This document shows positions 52,144 through 61,612 of a stretch of 64,000 nt of DNA, one piece after another. This stretch comes from Kutzneria buriramensis (lineage in GTDB: Bacteria; Actinomycetota; Actinomycetes; Mycobacteriales; Pseudonocardiaceae). The position numbers and the translations under genes are program-made. Location: contig NZ_QUNO01000008.1 of the NCBI RefSeq assembly GCF_003387475.1, positions 310,001 through 374,000 of the forward strand, written 5' to 3'. Position 1 is the first letter of the stretch; every line of letters starts with the position of its first letter. The notes beneath the pieces are model-generated. The model was not told the DNA's origin. It saw only the letters and a program-made list of their open reading frames with translations, and searched no databases.

Positions 52144-54108
52144 ATGCCGGCAGGTGATGCGCATTGCCCGTACGTCAACGACGCCGGCGGGCACCGCCTG
52201 ATCACTCGGGACTCGACCGGCACCACCCTGTCGATCGGTGACCTGGAGCTGCACCTGGCCCCCGGAAGCCGCTTCCCGACCGGTATCCGTACCTACACCT
52301 TCAACGGCCAGAAGGTCGCCGAGCGTGGCTCGGTGACCGGGCTCAGTTGGTGCCTCGCCGATCACCAGGGCACCACTTACGCCTCCGTGAATGCTGGTGA
52401 CCTTGCTGTCACCCAGCGTCGTCAGGATCCGTTCGGTGACGCCCGCGGTGTCGTCGGCACGTGGCCCGACCGTCACGGCTTCGTGAACGGCGTCCAGGAC
52501 ACCAGCGGCCTGACCCAGCTCGGCGCTCGTGGCTACGACTCCACCACCGGCCGCTTCACCCAGGCCGACCCCTTGCTGGATACCGGCGATCCGCAGGCGA
52601 TGAACGGCTATTCGTACGCCAAGAACACGCCGATCTCCGGGTCCGACCCGAGCGGTCTGGCGACGACGGGGAGGGCAGGGTGCACCGACGACGGCAGCTC
52701 CTGCGAGACCTACAACAACGCGACGGGCACGTATCACGACACGTGGAACCAGGGCGCGTACGACGCGTCGCACGGGCAGAAGGGTGCTGGCGGAAACCAA
52801 CCGACCACCACGCCGACACAAAACGTCGCCCCGCAGCCCGAGCGCTCCGAGTGCAGTTGGTACGACGTCGGCTGCCAGATCGAAAAGCAAATGACGGTCT
52901 TCATCGCGGTGGTCACTGTGGTGGCCGTCGCGGCGACCGTCGCCTGCGCCATCGCGACCGCAGGCACCTGCCTTGTCTTTGTCGCCGCAGGTGCGACCGA
53001 GGGTGCGCTGTGGGGCGGTACCGGCATGCTGATCGGAGCCGCCGTCGCTGCTGGTGGTGAACTGATCGGCGCAGCAGCAGCCGCTGGTGCCGCCGGCCTT
53101 GCCGCAGCCGACATAGCTGAGGAAGCCGCCGGCGATGCCAGTTCCCTCGAAGGCGCCGGCGCCGCTGCCGGCGAGGACAGCGGCGGAGGCGGCGGCTCCT
53201 CCGCCTCCGAACCCGAGCCCGCCCCCGAAGCCGCTCCCGAAGCCGCTCCCGAGCAGAGTCCGGCCAAGTCCGATGGCTGCAACAGCTTCGCCGCCGGCAC
53301 CGCCGTTCTCATGGCCGACGGTTCCACCAAGCCGATCCAGGACGTCCGCGTCGGTGACCGGATCACCAACAAGGACCCCGACACCGGCAAGGTGCAGACC
53401 CACGCCGTCATGGCCACGCACGTCACCGACGGCGACAGCGACTTCGTCGACCTGACCGTCCAGACGTCGTCGGGCACGAGCACCATCACGGTGACCGCCT
53501 ACCACCTGTTCTGGGATGCGACCACGCACTCGTGGACTTCGGCGGGTGACCTCCGCATCGGCGACCAGCTCGACACGCAGGACGGTGGACGCGCGGCGGT
53601 TGAGGCTAGCCACCGCTATAACGGATCCATACGGACCTACAACTTGACAGTTGATCAGGTCCACACGTATCGGATTATGACCGGTACGGAGGCTCTGCTC
53701 GTTCACAACTGCCCCGAGACTTCCGGTACTGCGCTGGTTCACCTGGAACCGGGGCACGCGTCCATTCAAATCTCGGGCAACGTCGAGGGAGAACCCTTCA
53801 ATATTCACTCGGAACTTGTGGGTACGAACATTGCGAAGGTTCGTCCGTTCTCGGGCACTCTGCACCCGGACACCATGACGTTCCGAATGGAGCTGAAGGA
53901 CCCTGAAATGGCGCGTGACTTCGTCAAAATTCAGCTGAGGAAGCCGAACGTCGGCCGCTACGATCTTGAGACGAACAGTTGTGTCGCCTACGTGTGCAGT
54001 GTGCTTCGGGCCGGCGGCTACAGCGATGCTCCTTACACGACGAGCGAGGGTATGACGTGGCTGTGGAATATCAACAAGGGGGTATTCGAGACCGGGTACG
54101 GTGGCTGA
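52144..54108 (+). CDS. Orphan Rhs C-terminal module with HINT domain and papain-like toxin tail
   Basis: 654 residues. The start is truncated relative to full Rhs proteins: the frame opens with RLITRDSTGTTLSIGDLEL and reaches the RHS core end LTQLGARGYDSTTGRFTQADPL...GYSYAKNTPISGSDPSG. Next come two hydrophobic Ala/Gly-rich segments (about 250-325), an acidic Pro-rich linker, and a HINT domain from Cys379 (CNSFAAGTAVLMADG) to His521-Asn522-Cys523 (VHNC), the self-processing junction. The last 130 residues have GHASI (His538) and an NSCVAYVCSVLRAGG motif (Cys613, Cys618), consistent with a permuted papain-like (NlpC/P60/LRAT-type) fold. ATG 52144 lacks a ribosome site. Confidence 0.8.
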   Translation: MPAGDAHCPYVNDAGGHRLITRDSTGTTLSIGDLELHLAPGSRFPTGIRTYTFNGQKVAERGSVTGLSWCLADHQGTTYASVNAGDLAVTQRRQDPFGDARGVVGTWPDRHGFVNGVQDTSGLTQLGARGYDSTTGRFTQADPLLDTGDPQAMNGYSYAKNTPISGSDPSGLATTGRAGCTDDGSSCETYNNATGTYHDTWNQGAYDASHGQKGAGGNQPTTTPTQNVAPQPERSECSWYDVGCQIEKQMTVFIAVVTVVAVAATVACAIATAGTCLVFVAAGATEGALWGGTGMLIGAAVAAGGELIGAAAAAGAAGLAAADIAEEAAGDASSLEGAGAAAGEDSGGGGGSSASEPEPAPEAAPEAAPEQSPAKSDGCNSFAAGTAVLMADGSTKPIQDVRVGDRITNKDPDTGKVQTHAVMATHVTDGDSDFVDLTVQTSSGTSTITVTAYHLFWDATTHSWTSAGDLRIGDQLDTQDGGRAAVEASHRYNGSIRTYNLTVDQVHTYRIMTGTEALLVHNCPETSGTALVHLEPGHASIQISGNVEGEPFNIHSELVGTNIAKVRPFSGTLHPDTMTFRMELKDPEMARDFVKIQLRKPNVGRYDLETNSCVAYVCSVLRAGGYSDAPYTTSEGMTWLWNINKGVFETGYGG

Positions 54109-54155
54109 GCGTGGGTGTGTTTCGAGTGGAGTTTCGGTGATCTAGGATGGCTGCC

Positions 54156-54581
54156 ATGCGAGACTTCTTCGACCCGGATGGTCCTCCGGTGTGGCACGGA
54201 CCGAGCGAGCTGGCGGGGCCGACGAAGGTTCTTGTCGTCAATCTCGCGGTGTCGGTGCTTTCCAACGACATCGTCGGTAACGACATCACCGAAGCTGTCG
54301 GTCTTTACTTGGCCGCATACGCGCGTTTCAACGTGTGGTACGGAAATGGGGCCGGCGGCGGCAAGGGTCCTGCGGAGCTCTCCGCGATCCGTGCCTGGAG
54401 TGGTGAGCTTTCCAAGTCGATATACGATGCGTGGAAGAATTATGAACGGGCGTTCGGTGCGGCTCGGCATGAGGATGTTGAGGTGTACTATGTTCGGCTG
54501 CTGGCTGCCGTCAAGTCGGTCGTTGGCGAGTACTGTGGGATTATGGGAGAATCCATAGCTGACTTTGGAGATCTCTCGTGA
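54156..54581 (+). CDS. Candidate immunity protein paired with the Rhs toxin tail
   Basis: 141 residues; ATG 54156 follows AGGATGG. It is mostly helical (VNLAVSVLSNDIVGNDITEAVGL, ELSKSIYDAWKNYERAFGAARHEDVEVYYVRLLAAVKSVVGEYCG). It starts 47 bp after the toxin gene in the same direction, the normal place for an immunity gene, and has no recognised family. The adjacent hairpin closes the unit. Confidence 0.6.
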   Translation: MRDFFDPDGPPVWHGPSELAGPTKVLVVNLAVSVLSNDIVGNDITEAVGLYLAAYARFNVWYGNGAGGGKGPAELSAIRAWSGELSKSIYDAWKNYERAFGAARHEDVEVYYVRLLAAVKSVVGEYCGIMGESIADFGDLS

Positions 54582-54627
54582 TCTGATTCGGTTGAACCGT
54601 GACGACTGATGGCCCTAGAGCTGTGAG

Positions 54628-54661
54628 CGTGTGGCCGACAGTTGAGATTGTCGGCCACACG
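54628..54661. terminator. Stem-loop terminator after the candidate immunity gene
   Basis: A perfect 13-bp stem CGTGTGGCCGACA with its complement around an 8-base loop. It lies 46 bases after the immunity gene stop; no U-tract. Confidence 0.8.
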
Positions 54662-54877
54662 GTCATGCCGGCACTTCTTTGCCGTCGACCGGGCGGTCCT
54701 GATCACTTCTCGCTTGAGATTTCCCGCAGTCCGAAGCGTGCTCGGAGTAGCGCGAAGATTGCTGTTCGTGACGCACCCGACGAAATGGGGCGTTCGGGTG
54801 TTGCGCCGTGATCGGGGGAAACCCTTGCGGTGATCGGCGGGATAGACTGGCGGGAACCTGGTGTAGGGGAGGGCCCG

Positions 54878-56248
54878 TTGTCGGAGACGCCGTTGATCCG
54901 GAGCTTGCGTGCGGCGGTTGAGGCGGTGCCGGGGGACGTGACGTTACGCCTGCATCTGGCGGAGCAGCTGCTGGTGGTGGGGGACCGCGACGGGGCGGCG
55001 GAGCAGGCGGCGACGGCGCTGGGGTACGAGCCGACGTCGGGGCCGGCCAGGGATGTGCTGAACCGGGCATTGGGCACGCCGGGGGAGTCGCGGCAGGTCG
55101 AAGCGCTGAGGCCGGAGACGGTGGCCGGGCCGGTGGGGCCCGAGTCCGCGGCAAAGGTGGACTCGGAGCGGGTGGCGGAGCCGGCGCAGCCGGAGTCTGA
55201 GTCGAGGGTGGAGCCGACACGCGGGGAGTCCGAGCCGAAGGCGGAACCCGACTCGGACCTGGCTGGGGATCCCGAGCCGAAGGCGGGACCGGAGCGGGTG
55301 GGGGACCCCGAGCCGAAGGCTGAGCCGGAGCCGGTGTTCGACTGGGCCGCCGCGGAGGAGGAACTGGGGTTCCTCGACGTCGAAGAGGGCCGGATCACGT
55401 TGAAGGACGTGGGTGGCTTGAAGGCGGTGAAGGAGCGGCTGGAAGCGGCGTTTCTGGCGCCGATGAGGAATCCGGAACTGCGGAGGCTGTACAAGAAGGA
55501 CACACGGGGCGGGCTGATGCTGTATGGGCCGCCGGGGTGTGGGAAGACGTTCATCGCGAAGGCGGTGGCGGGGGAATTGGGGGCGAAGTTCGTCTCGGTG
55601 ACGTTGTCGGACGTCCTGGACATGTACATCGGGCAGTCGGAACGGAACCTGCACGCGATGTTCGAGACGGCCCGCCGCAACGCGCCTTGTGTGCTGTTCC
55701 TGGACGAGGTGGACGCGCTGGGGCAGAAGCGGAGCCAGCTGCGGTCGTCGGCGATGCGGGGCACGGTGAACCAGTTGCTGGTGGAGCTGGACGACGTCCA
55801 CAACAGCAACGACGGGGTGTTCGTGCTGGCGGCGACGAACCACCCGTGGGACGTGGACACGGCGCTGCGCCGGCCGGGGCGGTTCGACCGGACGCTCCTG
55901 GTGCTGCCGCCGGACGGGGAGGCGCGGGAAGCGATCCTCAGGTACCACCTGAGGGATCGACACGCGGACGGGATCGACGTCGCGAAGCTGGCGAAGCGGA
56001 CGGAAGGGTATTCGGGGGCGGATCTGGCGCACGCCTGCGACGCGGCGGCGGAGCGGGCGCTGCTGGATTCGGTACGAAGTGGACAGACCCGGATGATTGG
56101 CATGGGGGACCTGGAATCGGCTCTGCGGGACGTAAAACCCTCAACCGGGCCCTGGTTCGCCGCCGCGCGTAACGTGGCGATGTTCGCGAACGAAGGCGGA
56201 GTGTACGACGAACTCCTCGCGTACCTGAAGAAGCACCGGCTGGCCTGA
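54878..56248 (+). CDS. AAA ATPase with helical N-terminus and acidic linker
   Basis: 456 residues. An N-terminal helical region (ETPLIRSLRAAVEAVPGDVTLRLHLAEQLL) is followed by a repetitive acidic linker with three EPKA-type units (about 105-145), then one AAA module: Walker A GPPGCGKT at 217-224, Walker B LFLDEVD (Asp276), and sensor/arginine-finger segment AATNHPWDVDTALRRPGRFDR. It is close to the CDC48/VPS4/spastin-type AAA proteins. TTG 54878 is preferred because AGGGGAGG lies four bases upstream; a GTG at 54830 is possible. Coupled to a TPR membrane protein. Confidence 0.85.
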   Translation: MSETPLIRSLRAAVEAVPGDVTLRLHLAEQLLVVGDRDGAAEQAATALGYEPTSGPARDVLNRALGTPGESRQVEALRPETVAGPVGPESAAKVDSERVAEPAQPESESRVEPTRGESEPKAEPDSDLAGDPEPKAGPERVGDPEPKAEPEPVFDWAAAEEELGFLDVEEGRITLKDVGGLKAVKERLEAAFLAPMRNPELRRLYKKDTRGGLMLYGPPGCGKTFIAKAVAGELGAKFVSVTLSDVLDMYIGQSERNLHAMFETARRNAPCVLFLDEVDALGQKRSQLRSSAMRGTVNQLLVELDDVHNSNDGVFVLAATNHPWDVDTALRRPGRFDRTLLVLPPDGEAREAILRYHLRDRHADGIDVAKLAKRTEGYSGADLAHACDAAAERALLDSVRSGQTRMIGMGDLESALRDVKPSTGPWFAAARNVAMFANEGGVYDELLAYLKKHRLA

Positions 56249-57253
56249 ATGGACACCATCGCCCGCGCCCGGACGCTGATCGATCTGGGCCGTCACGACC
56301 AGGCCAAGGCCGAGCTGGCGAAGGCCCTGGCGGACGATCCGGCCTCGACGGAGGCCTGGTGCCTGCTGGCCCAGTGCGAACAGAAGACGGGCGACATCAA
56401 GGCGATGCTGCACGCGTCGACCCAGGCGCTGGCGTCCAATCCGGACAGTGAGTGGGGTCACCGGCTGCAAGCGCTTGCGCAGCACAAGCTGGGCTGGCAC
56501 GCGGACGCGGTCCGGACGGCGCGAGAAGCGGTGCGGCTGGCGCCGAACCAGTGGCAGCAGTACGTGGTCCTGGTGACGGCGATGATGCCGCTGAAGCAGT
56601 TCCACGGCGAGGCGGCGCTGGCGGCGGACCGGGCGGTGGAGCTGGCCCCGTTGCAGTCGGAGACGCACCTGACCAGGGGCGTCCTGCTGGGCTCGATGGG
56701 CAACCTGGTGGCGGCGGAGCGCAACTACCGCGAGGCGCTGCGGCTCGACCCGGAGAACGCGGCGGCCCGCAACAACCTGGCGACGATCGAGCTGCGCGGC
56801 AACAAGCTGGAGGCGGCGACGGCGGGGTTCGCGGCCGCCCTGGCGGAGAACCCGCGGCTCCAGGTGGCCCGGGACAACATCGACCTGGTGTGCCGGCGGG
56901 TCCTGCGCAGCACCCGGCTGGCGGCGCAGATGGTGTTCGTCGGCGTCGCCCTCGTGGCGATCACCTACGAGGGCGGCCGGACGTTCCCGGAGGTGGTCGC
57001 CGGCCTGCTGGTGCTGATGTGGCTGGTGATGGTGGGCCGCCTGCTCGGCCGGCTGGCCAAGCCGGTGCGCGCCCACCTGTACAGCATCCTGCGCAACGAC
57101 CGCCGCTTCCTGCCGACCACGCTGGCCACGGTGGTCTTCATCGGCGCGGCGCTGGCCGCCGCCTGGATGCCGATACTCCTACTGGGTATCGGCATCGCGG
57201 CGACCTTCGCCTACTTCGTCAGCGACCGACTGCGGCGCGGATCGACTGCTTGA
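56249..57253 (+). CDS. TPR protein with C-terminal membrane helices
   Basis: 334 residues. There are about six TPR-like helical pairs in residues 1-225 (GRHDQAKAELAKALADDP, NLVAAERNYREALRLDPENA), then three hydrophobic helices at the C-terminus. ATG 56249 directly follows the AAA gene stop. The pair suggests a membrane-anchored TPR adaptor for the ATPase. It converges with hpnH and overlaps it by 35 bp. Confidence 0.85.
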   Translation: MDTIARARTLIDLGRHDQAKAELAKALADDPASTEAWCLLAQCEQKTGDIKAMLHASTQALASNPDSEWGHRLQALAQHKLGWHADAVRTAREAVRLAPNQWQQYVVLVTAMMPLKQFHGEAALAADRAVELAPLQSETHLTRGVLLGSMGNLVAAERNYREALRLDPENAAARNNLATIELRGNKLEAATAGFAAALAENPRLQVARDNIDLVCRRVLRSTRLAAQMVFVGVALVAITYEGGRTFPEVVAGLLVLMWLVMVGRLLGRLAKPVRAHLYSILRNDRRFLPTTLATVVFIGAALAAAWMPILLLGIGIAATFAYFVSDRLRRGSTA

Positions 57254-58229
57254 GCGACCCCATGGTGGCCAACACGGCGGTGGGCTCGTAGCCGCAGTGC
57301 GCCATGCAGTTGGCGCAGCGCGGGTCCTTGCCCCGGCCGTAGGCGTCCCAGTCGGTCTCCTCGATGAGCTCCTTGTACGTCTTGGCGTACCCGTCGGACA
57401 TCAGGTAGCACGGCTTCTGCCAGCCCAGCAGCGAGTAGGACGGGATGCCCCACGCGGTGCAGGAGAAGTCGATCTTGCCTTCCAGGAAGTCCAGGAACAG
57501 CGGGGAGTGGTTGAGGCGCCAGCGCCGGCGCCGGCCGTCGGCGAACGCCTTGCGGAACAGCTCCCGGGTCTCCTGCACGCCCAGGAAGTGCTCCTGGTCG
57601 GGCGCCTTGTCGTAGGCGTACGCCGGCGAGATCATCATCTCGCTGACCTGGAGGTCGTCGTTGAGGTAGTCGAGCACCTCGATGACGCTCTGCGGCGTGT
57701 CGGTGTTGAAGAACGTGGTGTTGGTGGTGACCCGGAACCCGCGCTTCTTGAGCTCCTTGACCGCCTCCACCGCCTCGTCGAACACGCCGTCCTTGGCCAC
57801 CGACTGGTCGTGGCGCTCCTTGAGCCCGTCGATGTGCACGGCGAACGCGAAGTACTTGGACGGCTTGAAGTCGAACTTGTCGATGCGCTTGCGCAGCAGC
57901 ACGGCGTTGGTGCACAGGAACACGTACTTCTTGCGCCGGACCAGCTCGTTGACGATCTCGTCGATCTGCGGGTGCATCAGCGGCTCGCCGCCGGCGATGG
58001 AGACCATCGGCGCGCCGCACTCCTCGATGGCGTTGATCGCCCGCTCCACCGGCATGCGCTGGCGCAGCAGGTCGTGCGGCTGCTGGATCTTGCCGCAGCC
58101 CGCGCACTTGAGGTTGCAGGCGAACAGCGGCTCCAGCTCCACGATGAGCGGGAACTTCTCGCGCCGGCGCAGCTTCTGCCCGAGCAGGTAGCCGGCGATC
58201 CGCAGGCTCTGGTGCAACGGCATGTTCAC
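57219..58229 (-). CDS. hpnH: Adenosyl-hopene transferase HpnH (radical SAM)
   Basis: 336 residues. The radical SAM cluster motif is CNLKCAGC (Cys38, Cys42, Cys45), then IAGGEPLMHP and a C-terminal Cys-rich CANCMAHCGYEP typical of HpnH. It adds the 5'-deoxyadenosyl group of SAM to diploptene, starting C35 hopanoid synthesis. GTG 58229 overlaps the hpnG stop (GTGA). It is the last gene of the operon and overlaps the convergent TPR gene by 35 bp. Confidence 0.93.
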   Translation of the reverse strand: MNMPLHQSLRIAGYLLGQKLRRREKFPLIVELEPLFACNLKCAGCGKIQQPHDLLRQRMPVERAINAIEECGAPMVSIAGGEPLMHPQIDEIVNELVRRKKYVFLCTNAVLLRKRIDKFDFKPSKYFAFAVHIDGLKERHDQSVAKDGVFDEAVEAVKELKKRGFRVTTNTTFFNTDTPQSVIEVLDYLNDDLQVSEMMISPAYAYDKAPDQEHFLGVQETRELFRKAFADGRRRRWRLNHSPLFLDFLEGKIDFSCTAWGIPSYSLLGWQKPCYLMSDGYAKTYKELIEETDWDAYGRGKDPRCANCMAHCGYEPTAVLATMGSLKQSIRAAVGR

Positions 58230-58759
58230 TGTCGTACCTCTTTCACTTTCGACTCCGCCCAGTGCCGCAGCACCGGGCCGATAGCGGCGAGGCGGCGCAG
58301 CGCCGCGATGCCGCCGCCGAGGGTTGCCGGGCGCAGCAAAGCCCGGGACGGCGTGTCGACGATCGCCCGCACGACGGCGTGCGGGCGGTCGCCGGCCAGA
58401 GCGAGCAGACCGGCGGACTCCATGTCCACGGCCAGCGCGCCGGTGCGGGCCAGTTCGGCCCGCTCGGCCGATCCGACGACGTGGTCGCTGTCGGCGATCA
58501 CCCCGTGGTGCACGGTGAAACCGTTGCCGCGCAGCGATAACGCCAGATCACGGTCGTCGACCACCAGATCGCCTGGCTCCAGCCCGGCCACGACCGCGCC
58601 GGCCACGCCGGCGACGACCAGGGCCGCGCCCGGCGGCACCGACAACCGGGACGGGTGCCGGATGCCCATCCCGACGGCGATCACCGGCACGTCGGGCAGC
58701 CCGCGCCGCAGCGCGAACCGCTCGATCCGCAGCGCGGTGGCGACGACGAGATCAGCCAT
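58226..58759 (-). CDS. hpnG: Adenosylhopane nucleosidase HpnG
   Basis: 177 residues, shorter than most nucleoside phosphorylases. The MTA/SAH-nucleosidase-like pattern is ALVVAGVAGAVVAGLEPGDLVV and the later ALAVDMESAGLLALA (substrate-binding Glu in MES), then VRAIVDT. In the hopanoid pathway HpnG removes adenine from adenosylhopane. Its start overlaps the end of shc by eight bases. Confidence 0.88.
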   Translation of the reverse strand: MADLVVATALRIERFALRRGLPDVPVIAVGMGIRHPSRLSVPPGAALVVAGVAGAVVAGLEPGDLVVDDRDLALSLRGNGFTVHHGVIADSDHVVGSAERAELARTGALAVDMESAGLLALAGDRPHAVVRAIVDTPSRALLRPATLGGGIAALRRLAAIGPVLRHWAESKVKEVRQ

Positions 58760-60608
58760 CGAGATACCGACCCAGCGCCGTGAGCGGGAAGACCAGCCGG
58801 TACAGGTGGTAGTTGATGTAGAAGTCGCCGGGGAAGCCGGTGCCGGTGAACTGCGGCTCGTCCCACGTGCCGTCGTCGCGCTGGGTGGCGACTAGCCAGC
58901 GGATGCCCCGCTCGGTCACGGCCCCGCGCTCGCCGGCGGCCAGCAGCGCGAGCAGCGCCCACGCCGTCTGCGACGCCGTCGAGTCACCTCGGCCGACCCA
59001 CGACTTGTCCCGATAGGACCGGAGGTCCTCGCCCCAGCCGCCGTCGGCGTTCTGGTGCCGCTCCAACCACTTCACGGAGCGCCGGATCGCGGGATGCACG
59101 GTCGGCAGCCCGGCGGCGATCAGCGCCGGAACCACGGCCCCGGTGCCGTAGATGTGGTTCGCGCCCCAGCGGCCGAACCACGAGCCGTCGGCCTCCTGGT
59201 TGTCCAGCAGCCACTTGATGCCCCGGCGCGCCGGCTGCAAGGCGGAAAGACCCTCGTGGGCCAGCATCTCCACCACGTGCGCGGTGACGTCCGCGGACGG
59301 CGGGTCGATCACGGCCCCGAAGTCGCAGAACGGCAGCTTCTCGGCCAGCCGGCGGGTGTTGTCGGCGTCGAACGCGGCCCAGCCGCCGTCCCGGGACTGC
59401 ATGCCGATGGTCCACTCGACGGCCCGCCGCACCGCCGGCTCGTCGGCCGGCAGCATCCGCCGCAGCGCCAGCACGATCTCGGCGGTGTCGTCGACGTCCG
59501 GGTAGTTGTCGTTCTCGAACTCGAACGCCCAGCCGCCGGGCGGCAGCGACGGCCGCCGCACGGCCCAGTCGCCGCGCACGGTGACTTCCTCGTCCAGCAG
59601 CCAGTTTCCCGCGCCCTTGAGCACCGGGTCGTCGGGCGGCATGCCGGCGTCCAGCAGCGCGGTGACGGCCAGCGCCGTGTCCCACACCGGCGACTGGCAC
59701 GCCTCCAGCCGACGGATTCCGTCCTCCTTGATGGTGAACGATTCCAGGCCGGCAAGGGCCTTGCGCAGCACCGGATGATCCAGCGGATAACCGCGGAGGT
59801 GCAGCGCTAGAATGGAATAGACCCATGGCGGCTGAATGCCGCCCCAGCCGCCGTCGGCCTCCTGGCGCTCCAGGATCCACTTCATGGCCTTGCGAATGGA
59901 GTATTCGCGCAGCGGTTTGATCGGCAGTCTGGCGTGCAGGTGCAGCACTTTGTCCAGGCGCTGGAAGAAACCGGCCCAACTCAGCGCCGGTTCGAACGGC
60001 TCGTCCGGCCGGCCGGTCTTCAGCTCCGACACCGAGACGCCCAGGGGCCGCTGCGGACGCATCGACCCGACGATGGTCAGCGGCACCACCGTCTGCCGGG
60101 CCCAACAGCCCCAGTCGTAGATGTTGAGCGGGAACCACTTCGGCAGCAGGATCATCTCCGGCGGCAGCACCGGCAGCCGGTCCCACGACCATTCCCCGAA
60201 CAGCGCCAGCCAGATCCGGGTGAACACCCGAGTCTTCTCGATGCCGCCGTTGTCCAGGATGAACTGCCGGGCCCGCACCATGTGGTCGGCGTCGGGGGAG
60301 TCGCCGGCCACCTTCAACGCGGTGTAGGCCTCGACGGTCGTGGACAGCTCGCCCGGGCCGCCGTAGAACGTGGCCCAGGTGCCGTCCTCGCGCTGCTGGG
60401 ACCGGATCCAGGCGGCGGTCTCCGCCGTGCCGACCGGCTCCCGGATGCCGAGGAACTGCCGCATGAGCAGGTCCTCGGCGTCCATCGTGACGTTGGTTTC
60501 CAGCTCGCCCTTCCACCAGCCGTCGCTGTCCTGCAACGACACCAGGTGGTCGATGGCCTTCTGCCTTGCCAGGGCAATTACGTCGTCGCTCACCGATGGC
60601 GCCTTCAT
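58752..60608 (-). CDS. shc: Squalene-hopene cyclase
   Basis: 618 residues, standard SHC length. The protonating DVDDTA motif is at Asp371-Asp373-Asp374, at nearly the same residue numbers as in Alicyclobacillus SHC. QW motifs are repeated through the sequence (SLQDSDGWWKGE, RQEADGGWGG, QSRDGGWAAFD, NQEADGSWFGRWG, HQNADGGWGE, TQRDDGTWDE). It cyclises squalene to hopene/hopanol at the membrane. ATG 60608 overlaps the polyprenyl synthase stop (ATGA). Confidence 0.97.
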   Translation of the reverse strand: MKAPSVSDDVIALARQKAIDHLVSLQDSDGWWKGELETNVTMDAEDLLMRQFLGIREPVGTAETAAWIRSQQREDGTWATFYGGPGELSTTVEAYTALKVAGDSPDADHMVRARQFILDNGGIEKTRVFTRIWLALFGEWSWDRLPVLPPEMILLPKWFPLNIYDWGCWARQTVVPLTIVGSMRPQRPLGVSVSELKTGRPDEPFEPALSWAGFFQRLDKVLHLHARLPIKPLREYSIRKAMKWILERQEADGGWGGIQPPWVYSILALHLRGYPLDHPVLRKALAGLESFTIKEDGIRRLEACQSPVWDTALAVTALLDAGMPPDDPVLKGAGNWLLDEEVTVRGDWAVRRPSLPPGGWAFEFENDNYPDVDDTAEIVLALRRMLPADEPAVRRAVEWTIGMQSRDGGWAAFDADNTRRLAEKLPFCDFGAVIDPPSADVTAHVVEMLAHEGLSALQPARRGIKWLLDNQEADGSWFGRWGANHIYGTGAVVPALIAAGLPTVHPAIRRSVKWLERHQNADGGWGEDLRSYRDKSWVGRGDSTASQTAWALLALLAAGERGAVTERGIRWLVATQRDDGTWDEPQFTGTGFPGDFYINYHLYRLVFPLTALGRYLDG

Positions 60609-61612
60609 TGATCCCTGTTGGCCACGAAGTGCGTGATCTGCCACAGAGCCTCCCGAACATCAGAAGGAGCGCCGACGGCGTCGAGACATTCGCCGGCGGC
60701 GCGCACCTGCCGGTCGGCCTCGGCCTCGGCCCAGGCCAGGCCGCCGGCCTGCTCGATCAGCCGCGCGAACTCGGGCAGCTCCTCGTCGGCGGGCGTGCCG
60801 TCGACCAGGTACCGCTCCGCGAGCTCGTCGCCGGCCGCGGTGCCGGACGTCAGCGCGGCGACGACCGGCAGGGACTTCTTGCGCACCTTCAGATCCGCCA
60901 GCACCGCCTTGCCGGTCACCTCCGGCGCGCCCCAGATCCCGAGCAGGTCGTCCACCAGCTGGAACGCCAGCCCGAGGTGCATGCCGAAGCGCGCCAACAG
61001 CTCCACGCGCTCCGCCGGGGCACCGGCCAGGATGGCGCCGATGGACGCGGCGCACCGCATCAGGGCGCTGGTCTTGCCGTTGGCCATCTCGATGCACTCG
61101 TGCAGCGACACGTCCCGGCGGCGCTCGAACTCCAGGTCGGCGCTCTGCCCGGCGATCAGGTCCTGCACCGCCAGCGTCACGCTGTCGATGGCGGCCGGCG
61201 ACCCGGTCGGTTGCAGGACCTCCACGGCCAGCGTCAGCAGCGCGTCGCCGGCCAGGATCGCCGCCGGCACGCCGAACAGCTTCCACGCGGTGGGACGGTG
61301 CCGGCGCTCGATATCGCCGTCCATCACGTCGTCGTGCAGCAGCGAGAAGTCGTGCACGAACTGCACCGCGACAGCGCCGGGCACGCCCTGTTCGGCGGTA
61401 CCGCCCGCGGCCTGCGCCGACAGCAGCGCCAGCGCGGGGCGCAATGCCTTGCCACCGCTGCTCTTCGTGGGATTGCCGGCCGGGTCGAGCCAGCCGAGGT
61501 GGTAGCTCACCACGTGCCGGACGGACGGGTTGAGGGTGTCGACCGCGAGCCGCATCGCCGGCTGCACCAGGTCGGCGGCGGTGGTCACCGGGCGTGGCAG
61601 CGTCGAGGTCAT
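60605..61612 (-). CDS. Polyprenyl diphosphate synthase
   Basis: 335 residues. GGKALRPAL, the first aspartate motif LLHDDVMD, and DDLLGIWG at the second-motif position (the usual DDxxD is replaced by DDLLG), a form seen in actinobacterial geranylgeranyl/farnesyl synthases. It sits between hpnE and shc in the operon and most likely supplies farnesyl diphosphate for squalene. ATG 61612 overlaps the hpnE stop by four bases. Confidence 0.9.
   Translation of the reverse strand: MTSTLPRPVTTAADLVQPAMRLAVDTLNPSVRHVVSYHLGWLDPAGNPTKSSGGKALRPALALLSAQAAGGTAEQGVPGAVAVQFVHDFSLLHDDVMDGDIERRHRPTAWKLFGVPAAILAGDALLTLAVEVLQPTGSPAAIDSVTLAVQDLIAGQSADLEFERRRDVSLHECIEMANGKTSALMRCAASIGAILAGAPAERVELLARFGMHLGLAFQLVDDLLGIWGAPEVTGKAVLADLKVRKKSLPVVAALTSGTAAGDELAERYLVDGTPADEELPEFARLIEQAGGLAWAEAEADRQVRAAGECLDAVGAPSDVREALWQITHFVANRDQ

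Noticed and set aside
52132-52200. Minus-strand zinc-ribbon-like start MRITCRHCAEESGW at the Rhs junction
   Set aside because: It continues antisense into the 139-residue plus-strand gene with low-complexity sequence and no ribosome site; probably chance, or at most a remnant.
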